In this document: piece after piece, positions 8,003 to 17,098 of the stretch
Position numbering within the stretch: position 1 is the stretch's first letter
Layout: each line of letters starts with the position of its first letter
Source: Streptomyces sp. DSM 110735
Lineage (GTDB): Bacteria > Actinomycetota > Actinomycetes > Streptomycetales > Streptomycetaceae
DNA: 64,000 nucleotides
Direction: 5' to 3'
Assembly (NCBI RefSeq): GCF_016482685.1
Contig: NZ_JACYHF010000003.1
Location: 372,001-436,000 of the forward strand
Program-made: the position numbers and the translations under genes
The notes under the pieces: generated by a model
Seen by the model: only the letters and a program-made list of their open reading frames with translations
What the model was told of the DNA's origin: nothing
The model's database searches: none

Positions 8003-8980
8003 ATGGCCGCCAAGGACAGCGTCAAGGACAAGGCGCCGAGCTCCGGTCTGGACATGCTGCGCGACGAACTCGTCGACTACCTCGGCGCCCAGGCGGAACA
8101 CCTGGTCGGCAAGACCGGCGACCGGCTGTCCGACCTGACGGAGCAACTGCTCGACAGCGCCGACAACGGCGGCTTCCTCACCGGCGTGGGCGGCCGACTC
8201 CTCCAGGGCGAGTCACCGCTGAAGGCGATCGTCAGCGAGAAGGCCGGGAACATCAAGGACAACCTGCTGGGCAAGGCGAAGGACGTGTTCGGCAAGGGGA
8301 AGGGCAAGGGCAAGTCGGGGACCACCAAGGTCATGAACATGATCGAGGTCCTCGACGTGGGCGTGCCGCTCCGCAAGGCGTACGACCACTGGACGGAGTA
8401 CGGCGAGTTCAGCGGCTTCACCAAGGGCGTCCGCAGCGTCAGCCAGCACGGCGAGGTCGACAGCGACTGGAAGGTGAAGGTCGGTCCTTCGACTCGCGGC
8501 TGGAAGGCCACCGTGGAGACACAGATCCCCGACGACCGCATCGTCTGGAACTCCGAGGGCGCCAAGGGCACCACCCACGGCTGCGTCAGCTTCCACGAAC
8601 TCGCGCCCAGCCTCACCCGCATCGTCCTGGTCGTCGAGTACTACCCCTCCGGTTTCTTCGAGAAGACCGGCAACATCTGGCGCGCCCAGGGCCGCCGCCT
8701 CCGCCTGGACTTCAAGAACTTCCAGCGCTACGTGACCTTCACCGACAAGGACGTCGAAGGCTGGCGCGGCGAGATCCGCGACGGCGAGGTGGTCCGCACC
8801 CACGAGGAGGCGATGGAGGAGGAAGAACAGGAAGAGCCGGAAGAGGGCGAGGAAGAAGAGGAGTACGAGGACGAGGAGTCCCCGGAGGAGGAGGAAGACG
8901 AAGACGAAGACGAAGAAGACGAGGGCGACGGCGAATACGAGGACGAGGAGTTCGAGGACGAGGAGGAAGAGGAGAACTGA
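8003..8980 (+). CDS. SRPBCC family (cyclase/dehydrase-like) gas-vesicle-cluster protein, GvpZ-position
   Basis: A 325-residue protein. Residues 1-105 are a charged helical region with a GKGKGKGK linker. Residues about 110-260 form an SRPBCC/coenzyme Q-binding-like domain ([20 protein letters not shown] through [20 protein letters not shown]), which usually has a hydrophobic pocket. Residues 265-325 are nearly all Glu/Asp. Ligand unknown. It follows the previous gene by 3 bp, and both run divergently from the main gvp operon, so a role in vesicle assembly or surface coating is an inference. Confidence 0.8.
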   Translation: MAAKDSVKDKAPSSGLDMLRDELVDYLGAQAEHLVGKTGDRLSDLTEQLLDSADNGGFLTGVGGRLLQGESPLKAIVSEKAGNIKDNLLGKAKDVFGKGKGKGKSGTTKVMNMIEVLDVGVPLRKAYDHWTEYGEFSGFTKGVRSVSQHGEVDSDWKVKVGPSTRGWKATVETQIPDDRIVWNSEGAKGTTHGCVSFHELAPSLTRIVLVVEYYPSGFFEKTGNIWRAQGRRLRLDFKNFQRYVTFTDKDVEGWRGEIRDGEVVRTHEEAMEEEEQEEPEEGEEEEEYEDEESPEEEEDEDEDEEDEGDGEYEDEEFEDEEEEEN

Positions 8981-8983
8981 ACC

Positions 8984-9631
8984 CTAGGGGCGCCACTCCC
9001 GGCGGTAATCAGGGTGCTCGGCGTACGACTGCGCGAGCACCTTGAGCGCGTACGCCAGCCCTTCACGGCGCGCGTCCGCCGGTTCCATCGCCTCGTACTC
9101 CCCGGCCAGCATGTCGATCAGGTCGAGCATCGGCAGGTGACTGTCGAGAAGGGCGTCCCCGCCGAAGCGGTGGGCCACGTCGGCGTAGGCGTGGTTGTCC
9201 GCCATGTTCCGCTCCCGAAGGAACCTCACGAAGTCGCTCAAGTCGCTTCCCTGGTCGGTTAGTTCCTTCGCGTTCCCGACGAAGACCGGGCCGCAGTGTG
9301 GTGGCAGGCGCTCGACGACCATCGCCACAGCGGTCCGGGCACTGTCCGTCTCGGCGATGCGCGGGCTGTTCCGGCTCGGCCCCTCGACGTAGTACCGCCC
9401 GTCTTCCAACGTGCCGATGTACGGGAGGTCCCAGGTGTACGGCTTCTCTGTGCACCTGCTGAAGTGCAGCTCCCACATACCGGCCCACGGATGGAGCCGG
9501 CGCAGCAGCGGCTCGGCATGAGCCAGCCGCACCAGCTCGGCGAAGGGCTCCCGCAGCGGTGACCTTTCCGACAGGGACGGTTCGCCGTAGGTGGTGAGCA
9601 GTGCGTGCCACGCCGCTTCGACCGAACGCAT
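8984..9631 (-). CDS. DUF6193 family protein
   Basis: A 215-residue protein that matches my memory of DUF6193, a family often found near natural-product genes in Streptomyces. Visible parts are LRRLHPWAGMWELHFSRC, then YIGTLEDGRYYVEGP and an Ala/Glu-rich C-terminal half (ADVAHRFGGDALLDSHLPML). No catalytic motif or signal peptide can be seen. It converges with the SRPBCC gene 3 bp away. Function unknown. Confidence 0.65.
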   Translation of the reverse strand: MRSVEAAWHALLTTYGEPSLSERSPLREPFAELVRLAHAEPLLRRLHPWAGMWELHFSRCTEKPYTWDLPYIGTLEDGRYYVEGPSRNSPRIAETDSARTAVAMVVERLPPHCGPVFVGNAKELTDQGSDLSDFVRFLRERNMADNHAYADVAHRFGGDALLDSHLPMLDLIDMLAGEYEAMEPADARREGLAYALKVLAQSYAEHPDYRREWRP

Positions 9632-9656
9632 CCTTCAACTCCCCCCGAAACCGGGC

Positions 9657-10571
9657 TCAATGACGCCCCGCCGCCGTGAGCCGTGCTAGTGACGCCCGGC
9701 CCGGAGGGCCCCAGCTCGGTTTGCCGCCGGGGCGGCCCTCGTCGCCCGCGTGGCCGATGTGGAGGCAGGACAGGGCGCGCAGGACTGCCCAGCCCCGGGC
9801 GCGGCGGAGGGTCGCGGGGTCGGGGGTCGAGTACGCCGCGTGGAAGAGGTCGACGGCGCTGTCCGGGAGGAGGATCCACGCGGCGGCGAGGTCGAAGGCC
9901 GGGTCGCCCGCGAAGAGGTCGCCGAAGTCGATGACGCCGCAGAAGGTGCCGTCGGTGGTGAGGACGTTGGCGGGGTGGAGGTCGCCGTGGAGCCAGAGGC
10001 GGGGACCGGTCCAGGCGGGCGCGGCGGCGGCGTCCTCCCAGACGACGCGGACGGCGTCCGGGTCGGGGACCAGACCGAGGTCGGCGGCGGAGGCGAGCGC
10101 CCGGGTGAGATGGTCGGCGGTCTCGGCCAGTACGCCACCTCGGTCACGCCCGGAGGGCGCGTCGTCGGGGGCGGGGCGGTGGAGCGCGGTCAGGAAGGCG
10201 GCCAGGACGGCTGCCGCTTCCGTGGGGCGCGTCGCGGGGGCGCGGTCAGCGGGCTCGCCCGGCACCCAGGTGGTGACGAGCCAGGGACGCGGAAACCGTT
10301 CCGTGGGCTCACCGAGCCGCTGCGGGACGGGAATCGGCAGCGGAAGACGCGGCGCGAGCCCCGGCAGCCAGGCGTGTTCCTTCCGCAGCAGCGCGTCCGC
10401 CGAGTCCGTCGCCCACGGCATCCGCACCGCGAGGTCGTCACCGAGCCGCCACACCTGATTGTCCCAGCCGAGCGCCCCGAGCTTGAGGGGGCGGTCCGCG
10501 AGATCGGGGTACTGCTCGCGCAGCAGCTCCCGGATCATGTCCTCGGTGATGTCCGTCTGGGTGGCCGTCAT
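9657..10571 (-). CDS. Aminoglycoside phosphotransferase family kinase
   Basis: A 304-residue APH/choline-kinase-like protein. The catalytic loop LHGDLHPANVL (Asp as base, Asn for metal) and GVIDFGDLFAGDPAFDLA (the DFG-equivalent) are both intact, as is the N-terminal segment GWDNQVWRLGDDLAVRMPW with the ATP-site residues. The likely reaction is ATP-dependent phosphorylation of a small molecule; the substrate could be an aminoglycoside or an unrelated alcohol. I use ATG 10571 rather than an upstream TTG. No clear ribosome binding site is seen. Divergence or operon link with neighbours is not evident. Confidence 0.85.
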   Translation of the reverse strand: MTATQTDITEDMIRELLREQYPDLADRPLKLGALGWDNQVWRLGDDLAVRMPWATDSADALLRKEHAWLPGLAPRLPLPIPVPQRLGEPTERFPRPWLVTTWVPGEPADRAPATRPTEAAAVLAAFLTALHRPAPDDAPSGRDRGGVLAETADHLTRALASAADLGLVPDPDAVRVVWEDAAAAPAWTGPRLWLHGDLHPANVLTTDGTFCGVIDFGDLFAGDPAFDLAAAWILLPDSAVDLFHAAYSTPDPATLRRARGWAVLRALSCLHIGHAGDEGRPGGKPSWGPPGRASLARLTAAGRH

Positions 10572-10621
10572 GCGGAGCAACGCTAGCGGGATGGAACAGG
10601 ACGGGACGGCGACCGGTCCGG

Positions 10622-11215
10622 TCAGTCCGTCGCGAGTGAGGCGAGGAAGCCGTCGAGCATCGCGGTCTGGACGTCCTCCGGGAACCGGTCGGGGTCGAAG
10701 AGCGCCTGGACGACGAGTCCGTGGGTGAACGCGACGGCTGTGGCGGCGAGTTGGTCCGGATCGGCGTCGGGTGGAAGTTCCCCCGCGTCACGGGCGACCG
10801 AGAGGTGCGGGCTCAGGGTCGCGCGCAACCGCGTGTAGCGCTCGGCCTGTTCGGCGGCGAGGGCGTCGTCGGCCAGGGACAGGTCCCAGGAGCTGACCCA
10901 GATGCGGTTGCGGGCGGTGTCGTCGGGGGTCAGCGGCAGGATGTCGAGGAGCATGACCCGGACGGTGGCGAGTCCTGGGGCGGGGTGCTCGCGGCGCGGC
11001 CGACCCGCCGTGTTGCTCTCCAGCAGGCTCAGGGCGTGCGCGATCAGGGCGCGCTTGGCCGTGAAGTAGTGCATGAGCATCCCGGTGGAGACGCCCATCG
11101 CGGCGGCGACGGCACGCAGGGTCAGCCCGCCGAACCCCTTCTCGGCGAGCACCTGCCACACGGCACGGCTCACGTCCTCACGGCGGGATTCATGGTCGAC
11201 AGGCGCGGGCGGCAT
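10622..11215 (-). CDS. TetR family transcriptional regulator
   Basis: A 197-residue TetR protein. The helix-turn-helix is at residues about 25-50 (GFGGLTLRAVAAAMGVSTGM), followed by the family's HYFTAKRAL. The C-terminal ligand domain has a TetR_C-like pattern (DLSLADDALAAEQAERYTRL). It is divergent from the GNAT gene, with only 41 bp between the two starts, so it may control that gene and itself. Confidence 0.88.
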   Translation of the reverse strand: MPPAPVDHESRREDVSRAVWQVLAEKGFGGLTLRAVAAAMGVSTGMLMHYFTAKRALIAHALSLLESNTAGRPRREHPAPGLATVRVMLLDILPLTPDDTARNRIWVSSWDLSLADDALAAEQAERYTRLRATLSPHLSVARDAGELPPDADPDQLAATAVAFTHGLVVQALFDPDRFPEDVQTAMLDGFLASLATD

Positions 11216-11256
11216 GCTGCTACCTTACGTACCGAACGCCTGTTACGTACCCGGAG

Positions 11257-11850
11257 GTGCCCGTGTTCGCCCTGCCGCTCACCGACGACGCCCAGCTCCG
11301 CCCGCTGGAGCCCTGGCAGGCCCAGGAGTTCCTGGAGCACATCGACCGCGCCCGCCCCACGGTGGACCCCTGGATACCGTGGGCGACCTTCAGCACGGAC
11401 CTCGAAACCGCCACCGCCACGCTCCAGCGGTACGCCGACCGCCAGGCCGAGGACTCCGGCCGGATCTACGGCATCTGGCTGGACGGCACCCTGGTCGGCG
11501 GTGTCATGTTCACCCACTTCGACAGCGCCTCCGGGGTGTGCGAGATCGGCTGCTGGCTGGAGGCGGCGGGCGAGGGGCGCGGTCTGGTGAACCGGGCCTG
11601 CCGGATCCTGATCGACTGGGCCTTCCGCGAGCGCGGGATGCACCGCGTCGAATGGATGGCCGCCTCGGGCAACACCCGCAGCACCGACGCCGCCCGCCGC
11701 CTCGGCCTGACCCGCGAGGGCGTGCTCCGGCAGCGCTATCCGTACCGGGGGGTGCGGCTCGACAAGGAGGTGTGGTCGGTCCTCGCCGAGGAGTGGCCCG
11801 CCGCCGCGGCCGGAGCATCCGGAGAACGAGAGGAAGCCGCCCGTGCATGA
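11257..11850 (+). CDS. GNAT family N-acetyltransferase (RimJ/RimL-like)
   Basis: A 197-residue GNAT acetyltransferase. The acetyl-CoA motif A region reads EIGCWLEAAGEGRGLVNRAC, with the late motif NTRSTDAARRLGLTREGVLR typical of the RimJ/RimL (Acetyltransf_3) branch. Substrate unknown: these enzymes modify protein N-termini or small amines. CCCGGAGG upstream of GTG 11257 is a fair ribosome binding site. The stop overlaps the start of the next gene (GTGCATGA), so the two are cotranslated. Confidence 0.85.
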   Translation: MPVFALPLTDDAQLRPLEPWQAQEFLEHIDRARPTVDPWIPWATFSTDLETATATLQRYADRQAEDSGRIYGIWLDGTLVGGVMFTHFDSASGVCEIGCWLEAAGEGRGLVNRACRILIDWAFRERGMHRVEWMAASGNTRSTDAARRLGLTREGVLRQRYPYRGVRLDKEVWSVLAEEWPAAAAGASGEREEAARA

Positions 11851-12334
11851 GCGAGTGGAACGCGTCCGCGCGGCCCTGCGCGCCTACGGCAGCACCGCCG
11901 AGGTGGTCGAGCTTCCGGCCCCCGCGCCGACGGCGGCGACCGCGGCCGCCCAACTCGGCTGCCCGGTGGGCGCCATCGCCAACAGCCTGGTCTTCACCGC
12001 CGACGGCGCGCCCCTGCTCGTCCTGACCAGCGGCGCCCACCGCGTGGACACCCGACTCCTGGCCCGCCTCCTCGACGTGGGCCGGAAGAAGATCCGCCAC
12101 GCGGATCCCGCGTACGTCCTGACCGTGACCGGCCAGGAGGTGGGCGGCGTGGCTCCCGTGGGTCACCCGGCCCCTGTACGGACGCTGGTCGACACCGCTC
12201 TGGCCGAGTACGACCACGTGTGGGCGAGTGCCGGGGTGGCGCACACAGTGTTCCGTACGTCGTTCAAGGAACTGGTGGGCCTGACCGGCGGGGAGCCCGC
12301 CGTGGTCGCGGACGAACGGGACGCCTCGGCCTGA
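11843..12334 (+). CDS. YbaK/EbsC family aminoacyl-tRNA deacylase
   Basis: A 163-residue YbaK/ProX-type editing domain. The pattern ELPAPAPTAATAAAQLGCPV...GAIANSLVF, then VLTSGAHRVDTRLLARLLDV and TGQEVGGVAPVGHP is typical; the GG-V-P-G/P-H element contributes to the active site. Such proteins hydrolyse misacylated tRNA (for example Cys- or Ala-tRNA-Pro). It overlaps the GNAT gene by 8 bp. Confidence 0.87.
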   Translation: MHERVERVRAALRAYGSTAEVVELPAPAPTAATAAAQLGCPVGAIANSLVFTADGAPLLVLTSGAHRVDTRLLARLLDVGRKKIRHADPAYVLTVTGQEVGGVAPVGHPAPVRTLVDTALAEYDHVWASAGVAHTVFRTSFKELVGLTGGEPAVVADERDASA

Positions 12335-12338
12335 TCGC

Positions 12339-13571
12339 TCAGGCGGCGCGGGCCACCTCGACGTCCCGGTCGGCGCGCAGGTCGCGCACGCCCGGGACGA
12401 GGGCCGTACCGGCGCAGGCGACGGCGACCAGGACGGCGGAGAGCGCGAACGGTACGCGGGGACCCCAGAGGTGCAGGGCGAGGGGGGCGAGGATCACGCC
12501 GAGCGGCTGTGCGGCGAGCGAGACCAGCCAGTCGTAGGAGCTGACCCGGGCGAGCACGTGCGGCGGGATGGCGGTCTGCACGGTGGTCTGCCAGGTGGGG
12601 CTGAGGAAGCCGAGTCCCGCCATGGCGATGCCGTATCCGCCAACCAGCAGATACAGAGGGGCACTTGTGGCGAACAGGGTCAACGGCAAGGCGTAGGTGG
12701 CCAGGACGAGGTTTCCGGCGAGGACCGGGCGCCGGGGGCGGGCGCGCCCGGCCAGCAGTGAACCGGCGAGCATGCCGATGCCGCCCGCCTGGGTCACGGC
12801 GATCCAGGCGCCCTGACCGCCGAGTCGGGTGACCGCGACGAGCGGGCCGAGGGTGAGCAGGACGTTGGCGACGAAGTTCCAGGCGGCGTGGGCGATGAGG
12901 CTGGTCCAGTACCAGTCCCGCGCCTTCACCTCGGCCCAGCCCTCGACCAGCCCGGCACGCAGGGCACGGCGGACGGGCGCCGGACCCGTCTTACGGCGCA
13001 GCCGGATGAACGGCATGAGGGACGCGCTGACGGCGAACGCGGCGGAGTCGAGCACGAAGACCCAGCCGATGCCGACCAGCCAGATCAGCAGCCCCGCGAG
13101 GGCGGGACCGCCGAGCAGGGAGACGCTTTTGGCCATGCCCATCAGCGAGTTGGCCTTCTGCCGCGCCGGACCGGAGACCGGGGCCACCCGGGTGAGCAGC
13201 GGGGAGAGGTTGGCGAGGCTGACGGCGGAGGCGGCGCCCGCCACCGCCTGGGCCGTGGCGATCACCGCGATCGAGGCGTGTCCGGTGAGGAGTTGGAGGG
13301 CCACGACCGCCTGGGTGAGCACGCGGGTCGCGTCGGCGCCGAGGGCGATCCAGCGGGGGTCGCCGTGGTCCGCCAGTACCCCGGCCACGGGCAGCAGGAG
13401 GAGCCGGGTGCCGAGCGCGCACCCGAGCACGATCGCGAGAGCGGTCGCCGATCCGGTGAGCCGGACGACGGCGAGACTCAGGGCGGTCGGCACCAGGGCG
13501 TCGCTGAGCGTGGACAGCGTGCGGCCGGCGAAGAGCAGGCGGAAGTCCCGGAGACGTAAGGGATGCGTCAC
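12339..13571 (-). CDS. MFS transporter
   Basis: A 410-residue major facilitator with about 12 hydrophobic segments, beginning MTHPLRLRDFRLLFAGRTLS, a start seen in many actinomycete MFS exporters of the enterobactin-exporter/macrolide-efflux type. The loop ADHGDPR between helices 2 and 3 is the family motif A region. The GTG at 13571 is preferred; the extra residues upstream do not look coding. The exported compound is unknown. It is divergent from the cytidine deaminase gene. Confidence 0.85.
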   Translation of the reverse strand: MTHPLRLRDFRLLFAGRTLSTLSDALVPTALSLAVVRLTGSATALAIVLGCALGTRLLLLPVAGVLADHGDPRWIALGADATRVLTQAVVALQLLTGHASIAVIATAQAVAGAASAVSLANLSPLLTRVAPVSGPARQKANSLMGMAKSVSLLGGPALAGLLIWLVGIGWVFVLDSAAFAVSASLMPFIRLRRKTGPAPVRRALRAGLVEGWAEVKARDWYWTSLIAHAAWNFVANVLLTLGPLVAVTRLGGQGAWIAVTQAGGIGMLAGSLLAGRARPRRPVLAGNLVLATYALPLTLFATSAPLYLLVGGYGIAMAGLGFLSPTWQTTVQTAIPPHVLARVSSYDWLVSLAAQPLGVILAPLALHLWGPRVPFALSAVLVAVACAGTALVPGVRDLRADRDVEVARAA

Positions 13572-13679
13572 GCCCGCATAGTATGCGGCCGTGATCAAGC
13601 AGGAGTCGCCGCCGAGCCCCACCGGAGACCGGGCACCGACCCCTCACCGACCGATCAACCAGGCTCCCGAGGTGAAGAG

Positions 13680-14093
13680 TTGAGCACACAGACCCCCGGC
13701 GTCGACCACGAACTCGTCCAGGCCGCCACGCACATCGCCCGCACCCGCACCCACGGCGACAACCACACCGTCGCCGCCGCGGGCCGCGCCCCGGACGGCC
13801 GGATCGTCACCGCGGTCAACGCCTATCACTTCACCGGCGGCCCCTGCGCCGAACTCGTCCTGATCGGCACCGCCGCCACCCAGGGCATCCACACCCTGGA
13901 CACCATCGTCGCGGTGGGCGACCGCGACCGCGGCGTCATTCCCCCCTGCGGCCGCTGCCGCCAGGTCCTCCTCGACTACTTCCCCACCGCCCACATCATC
14001 CTCGGCCCCACCGACCACCTCCACACCCTCCCGATCACCGCCCTCCTCCCCGAGAGCTACGTCTGGTCGGACCACCAGCTCGACTCCGACTGA
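13680..14093 (+). CDS. Cytidine/blasticidin-S deaminase-like protein
   Basis: A 137-residue deaminase. The zinc site is complete: CAE in GGPCAELVLIGTAA and PCGRCRQ (PCxxC). Length and the sequence DNHTVAAAGRAPDGRIVTAV match the cytidine/blasticidin-S deaminase group, which hydrolyses the amino group of cytidine or a nucleoside antibiotic. Start TTG at 13680 is chosen because GAGGTGAAG lies just upstream; the longer frame from 13563 overlaps the MFS start region. Confidence 0.85.
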   Translation: MSTQTPGVDHELVQAATHIARTRTHGDNHTVAAAGRAPDGRIVTAVNAYHFTGGPCAELVLIGTAATQGIHTLDTIVAVGDRDRGVIPPCGRCRQVLLDYFPTAHIILGPTDHLHTLPITALLPESYVWSDHQLDSD

Positions 14094-14234
14094 CACGCGG
14101 AGCTGTTGCCGCAAGCGGATCCGCCCCGGATACCGCTACCTTCCTGCTCGGCACGTTCGCCGCAAGAGCGTGCGTCAGGACGACAAGCGGGGTCGGTGCC
14201 CAAGAACGCGGCATCGGACAAACGGGAGTTGACG

Positions 14235-15050
14235 ATGAACGCTGGGCCATCCGGCAACGACGGCGGAAACACGGCGGGGCAGCAGGGAGACGGCACGCCG
14301 GGCGGCGCGACACCGGGCGGCGGAGCACCGGCGCCACAGGGGGCGCGGCAGTGGTGGCGTGGCCTCAAGTTCGAGTCCAAGCACGCCCTCATCGCACTGG
14401 TGATCACCGCTTGCTCCGGCATTGTCGTGCCCCTTGTCGTCCCTCTGATCGGCAAGGAAGACGGGGACAAGAAGGATGACGGAGCCCCGGCGGCCTCCTC
14501 CCCGGTCAGCGTCTCTCCAGCCGGCGTCTCCCCGACCGCGACTTCGACCGGGCAGCGGGAACAGGCTCCGCTCGAATCGGTACCGCCCAGCATCACGCCC
14601 AGCTCAACTTCGACGGCTCTCCAACCGTTCCCCGGCGAACCGATGACCCTGACGCTGACCGAGCCCCCCTGCCGCATCCGCACCGAGATCGACTTCGACA
14701 AAGTGCCCTTCACTCACCGGGTCGAGACCGAACTCAACGACGAGAAGGCCCAGCCAGGCGTCGACATGGTCTGGGTGGACTGCACGATCACCGAGTTGCG
14801 CACCGCCACGGAGGCCCGCGCGGGCGTCGTGCCCCGAGGTACCGAGGTCACCAAGGACACGTGCCTGGACGCGGCGAACGGCGGTGGCCTGGAGACACTG
14901 CAGATGGGCGTGAACGCCGACACCTATCAGGTACGGGCTGGGGCCACAATCTGCGTCCTGACCGATCAGGGACGGCTCCTCGCCGCCTACGTCACGGACA
15001 AGGTCGACGCGCCCACCAAACTAGCCCTCAAGGTCCGCACGATGACCTGA
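14235..15050 (+). CDS. Hypothetical membrane-anchored protein
   Basis: A 271-residue protein that I do not recognise. Residues 1-45 are Gly/Ala-rich and flexible. One transmembrane segment (ALIALVITACSGIVVPLVVP, about residues 55-75) is followed by a KEDGDKKDDG patch, a Ser/Thr/Pro linker and a C-terminal domain of about 130 residues with several Cys (CRI, VDCT, DTCLDA, TICVLT). Topology suggests an extracellular domain on a single anchor. ATG 14235 follows GGGAGTTGACG. An upstream in-frame ATG at 14106 is less likely. Confidence 0.6.
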   Translation: MNAGPSGNDGGNTAGQQGDGTPGGATPGGGAPAPQGARQWWRGLKFESKHALIALVITACSGIVVPLVVPLIGKEDGDKKDDGAPAASSPVSVSPAGVSPTATSTGQREQAPLESVPPSITPSSTSTALQPFPGEPMTLTLTEPPCRIRTEIDFDKVPFTHRVETELNDEKAQPGVDMVWVDCTITELRTATEARAGVVPRGTEVTKDTCLDAANGGGLETLQMGVNADTYQVRAGATICVLTDQGRLLAAYVTDKVDAPTKLALKVRTMT

Positions 15051-15057
15051 CGATCTA

Positions 15058-16332
15058 TCAAACATCCGCCAGCCCGAACGGCAGCTCCGGATGCGTCTCC
15101 GCGATCTCCAGGAGGCGGTTGTACTTGGCGATGCGTTCGCCGCGGGCCGGGGCGCCGGATTTGAGCTGTCCGCAGCCGGCGCCGACGGCGAGGTCGGCGA
15201 TGAAGGAGTCGTCGGTCTCGCCGGAGCGGTGGGAGACCATCTGGGTGTAACCGGCGTCGCGGCAGAAGCGCATGGCGTCGAGGGTTTCGGTGACCGTGCC
15301 GATCTGATTGACCTTGATGAGGGCGGAGTTGGCGATTTTCCGGCCGATCGCCGCCGCGATGATCGCGGGGTTGGTGACGAAGATGTCGTCGCCCATGATC
15401 TGCGCGCGGTGTCCGAGGCGGGCGGTCAGGCGGACCCAGCCGTCCCAGTCGTCCTCGGCGAGACCGTCCTCGATGGACCAGACGGGGTAGCGGTCGACGA
15501 TCTCCTCGTAGCGGGCGATGAGTTGGTCGCCGGTCAGGGACTCCCCCGCCACCCGGTACCGGCCGTCCGGCGCCCGGAACTCGCTCGCCGCCGGGTCGAG
15601 GGCGATCGCGACGCCCTCCCGGCCGGGCACGCGCCCCGCGTCCGCGATGGATTCCACCAGCAGGTCGAGGACGTCCTCCGGGCGGGACACCGCGGGCGCG
15701 AAGCCGCCCTCGTCGCCGAGCCCCGTCGCGAACCCCTCCGCCGCGAGGCGGGACTTGAGGCGCGCGTACACCTCCGCGCCCGCCCGCACCGCCTCGGGCA
15801 GGCTCGGGGCGCCGAGCGGGGCGAGCATGAACTCCTGGAAGTCGAGGTCGTTGGCGGCGTGCGCACCGCCGTTGACAACGTTGAAGTGCGGTACCGGCAG
15901 CCGGGGTCGGGTGCCCGCCACGTCCGCGATGTACTGCCACAGCTCCCGCCCCGCGAGCACCGCCGCCGCGCGCCAGGCGGCGAGGGAGACACCGACCACC
16001 GCGTTGGCGCCCAGCCTCGACTTCGTGTCGGTGCCGTCCAGTTCGAGCAGCGCCCGGTCGACGTCGGCGGGCGAGCCGACGTCGCGACCGGTCAGCGCCC
16101 GCGCGATCTCACCGTTCACGTGCCCGACGGCACCCAGCACCCCCTGCCCGCCGTACCGCTCCGCGTCCCCGTCCCGGAGTTCGACGGCCTCCCGGGTGCC
16201 GGTGGAGGCACCGGCGGGCACACCGGCCCGTACCCGGGTGCCGTCCTCGGCGGTGAGCGTGACCGCGAGGGTCGGACGGGCCCGGGAGTCCAGGATCTCC
16301 ACGGCGTGCAGGTCGGCGATGCGCAAAGTCAT
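15058..16332 (-). CDS. eno: Enolase (phosphopyruvate hydratase), probable second copy
   Basis: A 424-residue enolase catalysing 2-phosphoglycerate to phosphoenolpyruvate. All key motifs are seen: ILDSRARPTLAV, GDEGGFAP (Glu acid), SIEDGLAEDDW, GDDIFVTN (metal Asp), a Lys base region and SHRSGETDDSFIADLAVG. The sequence lacks several residues expected of the housekeeping Streptomyces enolase, and the genomic setting (beside pyrophosphatase and stress-type genes, not the ftsB-ppx setting) suggests an eno2-type paralogue; this is inference. A well-spaced GGGGAAAGCTC precedes the ATG. Confidence 0.9.
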   Translation of the reverse strand: MTLRIADLHAVEILDSRARPTLAVTLTAEDGTRVRAGVPAGASTGTREAVELRDGDAERYGGQGVLGAVGHVNGEIARALTGRDVGSPADVDRALLELDGTDTKSRLGANAVVGVSLAAWRAAAVLAGRELWQYIADVAGTRPRLPVPHFNVVNGGAHAANDLDFQEFMLAPLGAPSLPEAVRAGAEVYARLKSRLAAEGFATGLGDEGGFAPAVSRPEDVLDLLVESIADAGRVPGREGVAIALDPAASEFRAPDGRYRVAGESLTGDQLIARYEEIVDRYPVWSIEDGLAEDDWDGWVRLTARLGHRAQIMGDDIFVTNPAIIAAAIGRKIANSALIKVNQIGTVTETLDAMRFCRDAGYTQMVSHRSGETDDSFIADLAVGAGCGQLKSGAPARGERIAKYNRLLEIAETHPELPFGLADV

Positions 16333-16406
16333 GAGCTTTCCCCACTCGGTTGTCGTACGGCAGGACCACGGGCGGTCATCGGACTCGACCGGCCACGCGC
16401 CCCGTT

Positions 16407-16904
16407 TCAGGCTCCCTGGTGCGCCGGTTCGGCGGCGCGGGCGCGGGAGGCGGCGATCTCGGCGTACGCCTGCTCGCGCCCCTCCCAGTGCGAGCCCTCG
16501 ACGGACTTGCCGGGCTCCAGGTCCTTGTAGACCTCGAAGAAGTGGGTGATCTCCATCCGGTCGAAGCTGGGGATGTCGTCGATGTCCTGCACGTCCGCGT
16601 AGCGCGGGTCGTGCGCGGGGACGCAGAGGATCTTCTCGTCGGGACCGTGCTCGTCCCGCATGACGAACATGCCGACCGCCCGGCACTCCACGACACAGCC
16701 GGGGAACGTCGGCTCACCGGTCAGCACGAGCGCGTCCAGCGGGTCGCCGTCGCCGCCGAGGGTGCCGTCGATGTAGCCGTAGTCGGCGGGGTACTGCGTG
16801 GAGGTGAACAGCATCCGGTCGAGGCGGATGCGGTGCAGTTCGTGGTCCATCTCGTACTTGTTGCGCGATCCCTGGGGGATCTCCACGATCACATCGAGTT
16901 CCAT
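16407..16904 (-). CDS. ppa: Inorganic pyrophosphatase (family I)
   Basis: A 165-residue soluble family I pyrophosphatase that hydrolyses PPi to two phosphates. The active site is complete: [19 protein letters not shown], the [11 protein letters not shown] triad of metal-binding Asp, RDEHGPDEK (Asp, Asp, Lys) and [10 protein letters not shown] (Tyr-Lys). AGGAGGAACCG precedes the ATG. Its start lies inside the end of a small upstream ORF, so translation may be coupled. The enolase gene follows 74 bp downstream in the same direction. Confidence 0.95.
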   Translation of the reverse strand: MELDVIVEIPQGSRNKYEMDHELHRIRLDRMLFTSTQYPADYGYIDGTLGGDGDPLDALVLTGEPTFPGCVVECRAVGMFVMRDEHGPDEKILCVPAHDPRYADVQDIDDIPSFDRMEITHFFEVYKDLEPGKSVEGSHWEGREQAYAEIAASRARAAEPAHQGA

Positions 16905-17098
16905 CGGTTCCTCCTGGTGGCGGGACGGGTGGCAGGGCTGGTGCCAGGGCTGATGACGAGGGTGCCGCCCGGCGCGTGCGCGCGGTCGGGCGCGGGGGCG
17001 TGGGCGGGCGCGGGGGCGTAGCCGTATGGCACGGGCGGGTGGCGGCCACGCCGGGGAGTTCCACCGGAGGGAGAAGGCGGAGCGGCGGATGCGGGCAT
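16889..17098 (-). CDS. Small Pro/His/Ala-rich ORF coupled to ppa
   Basis: A 69-residue ORF whose ATG at 17098 has AGGAGGAACC directly upstream, nearly the same ribosome binding sequence as ppa. It overlaps the first 16 bp of ppa in another frame. The peptide begins [13 protein letters not shown] and continues with [20 protein letters not shown]; low-complexity, no known domain. It may be a leader whose translation feeds ppa, or a real disordered protein. Composition alone would not support it; the ribosome binding site and overlap do. Confidence 0.45.
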   Translation of the reverse strand: MPASAAPPSPSGGTPRRGRHPPVPYGYAPAPAHAPAPDRAHAPGGTLVISPGTSPATRPATRRNRWNSM

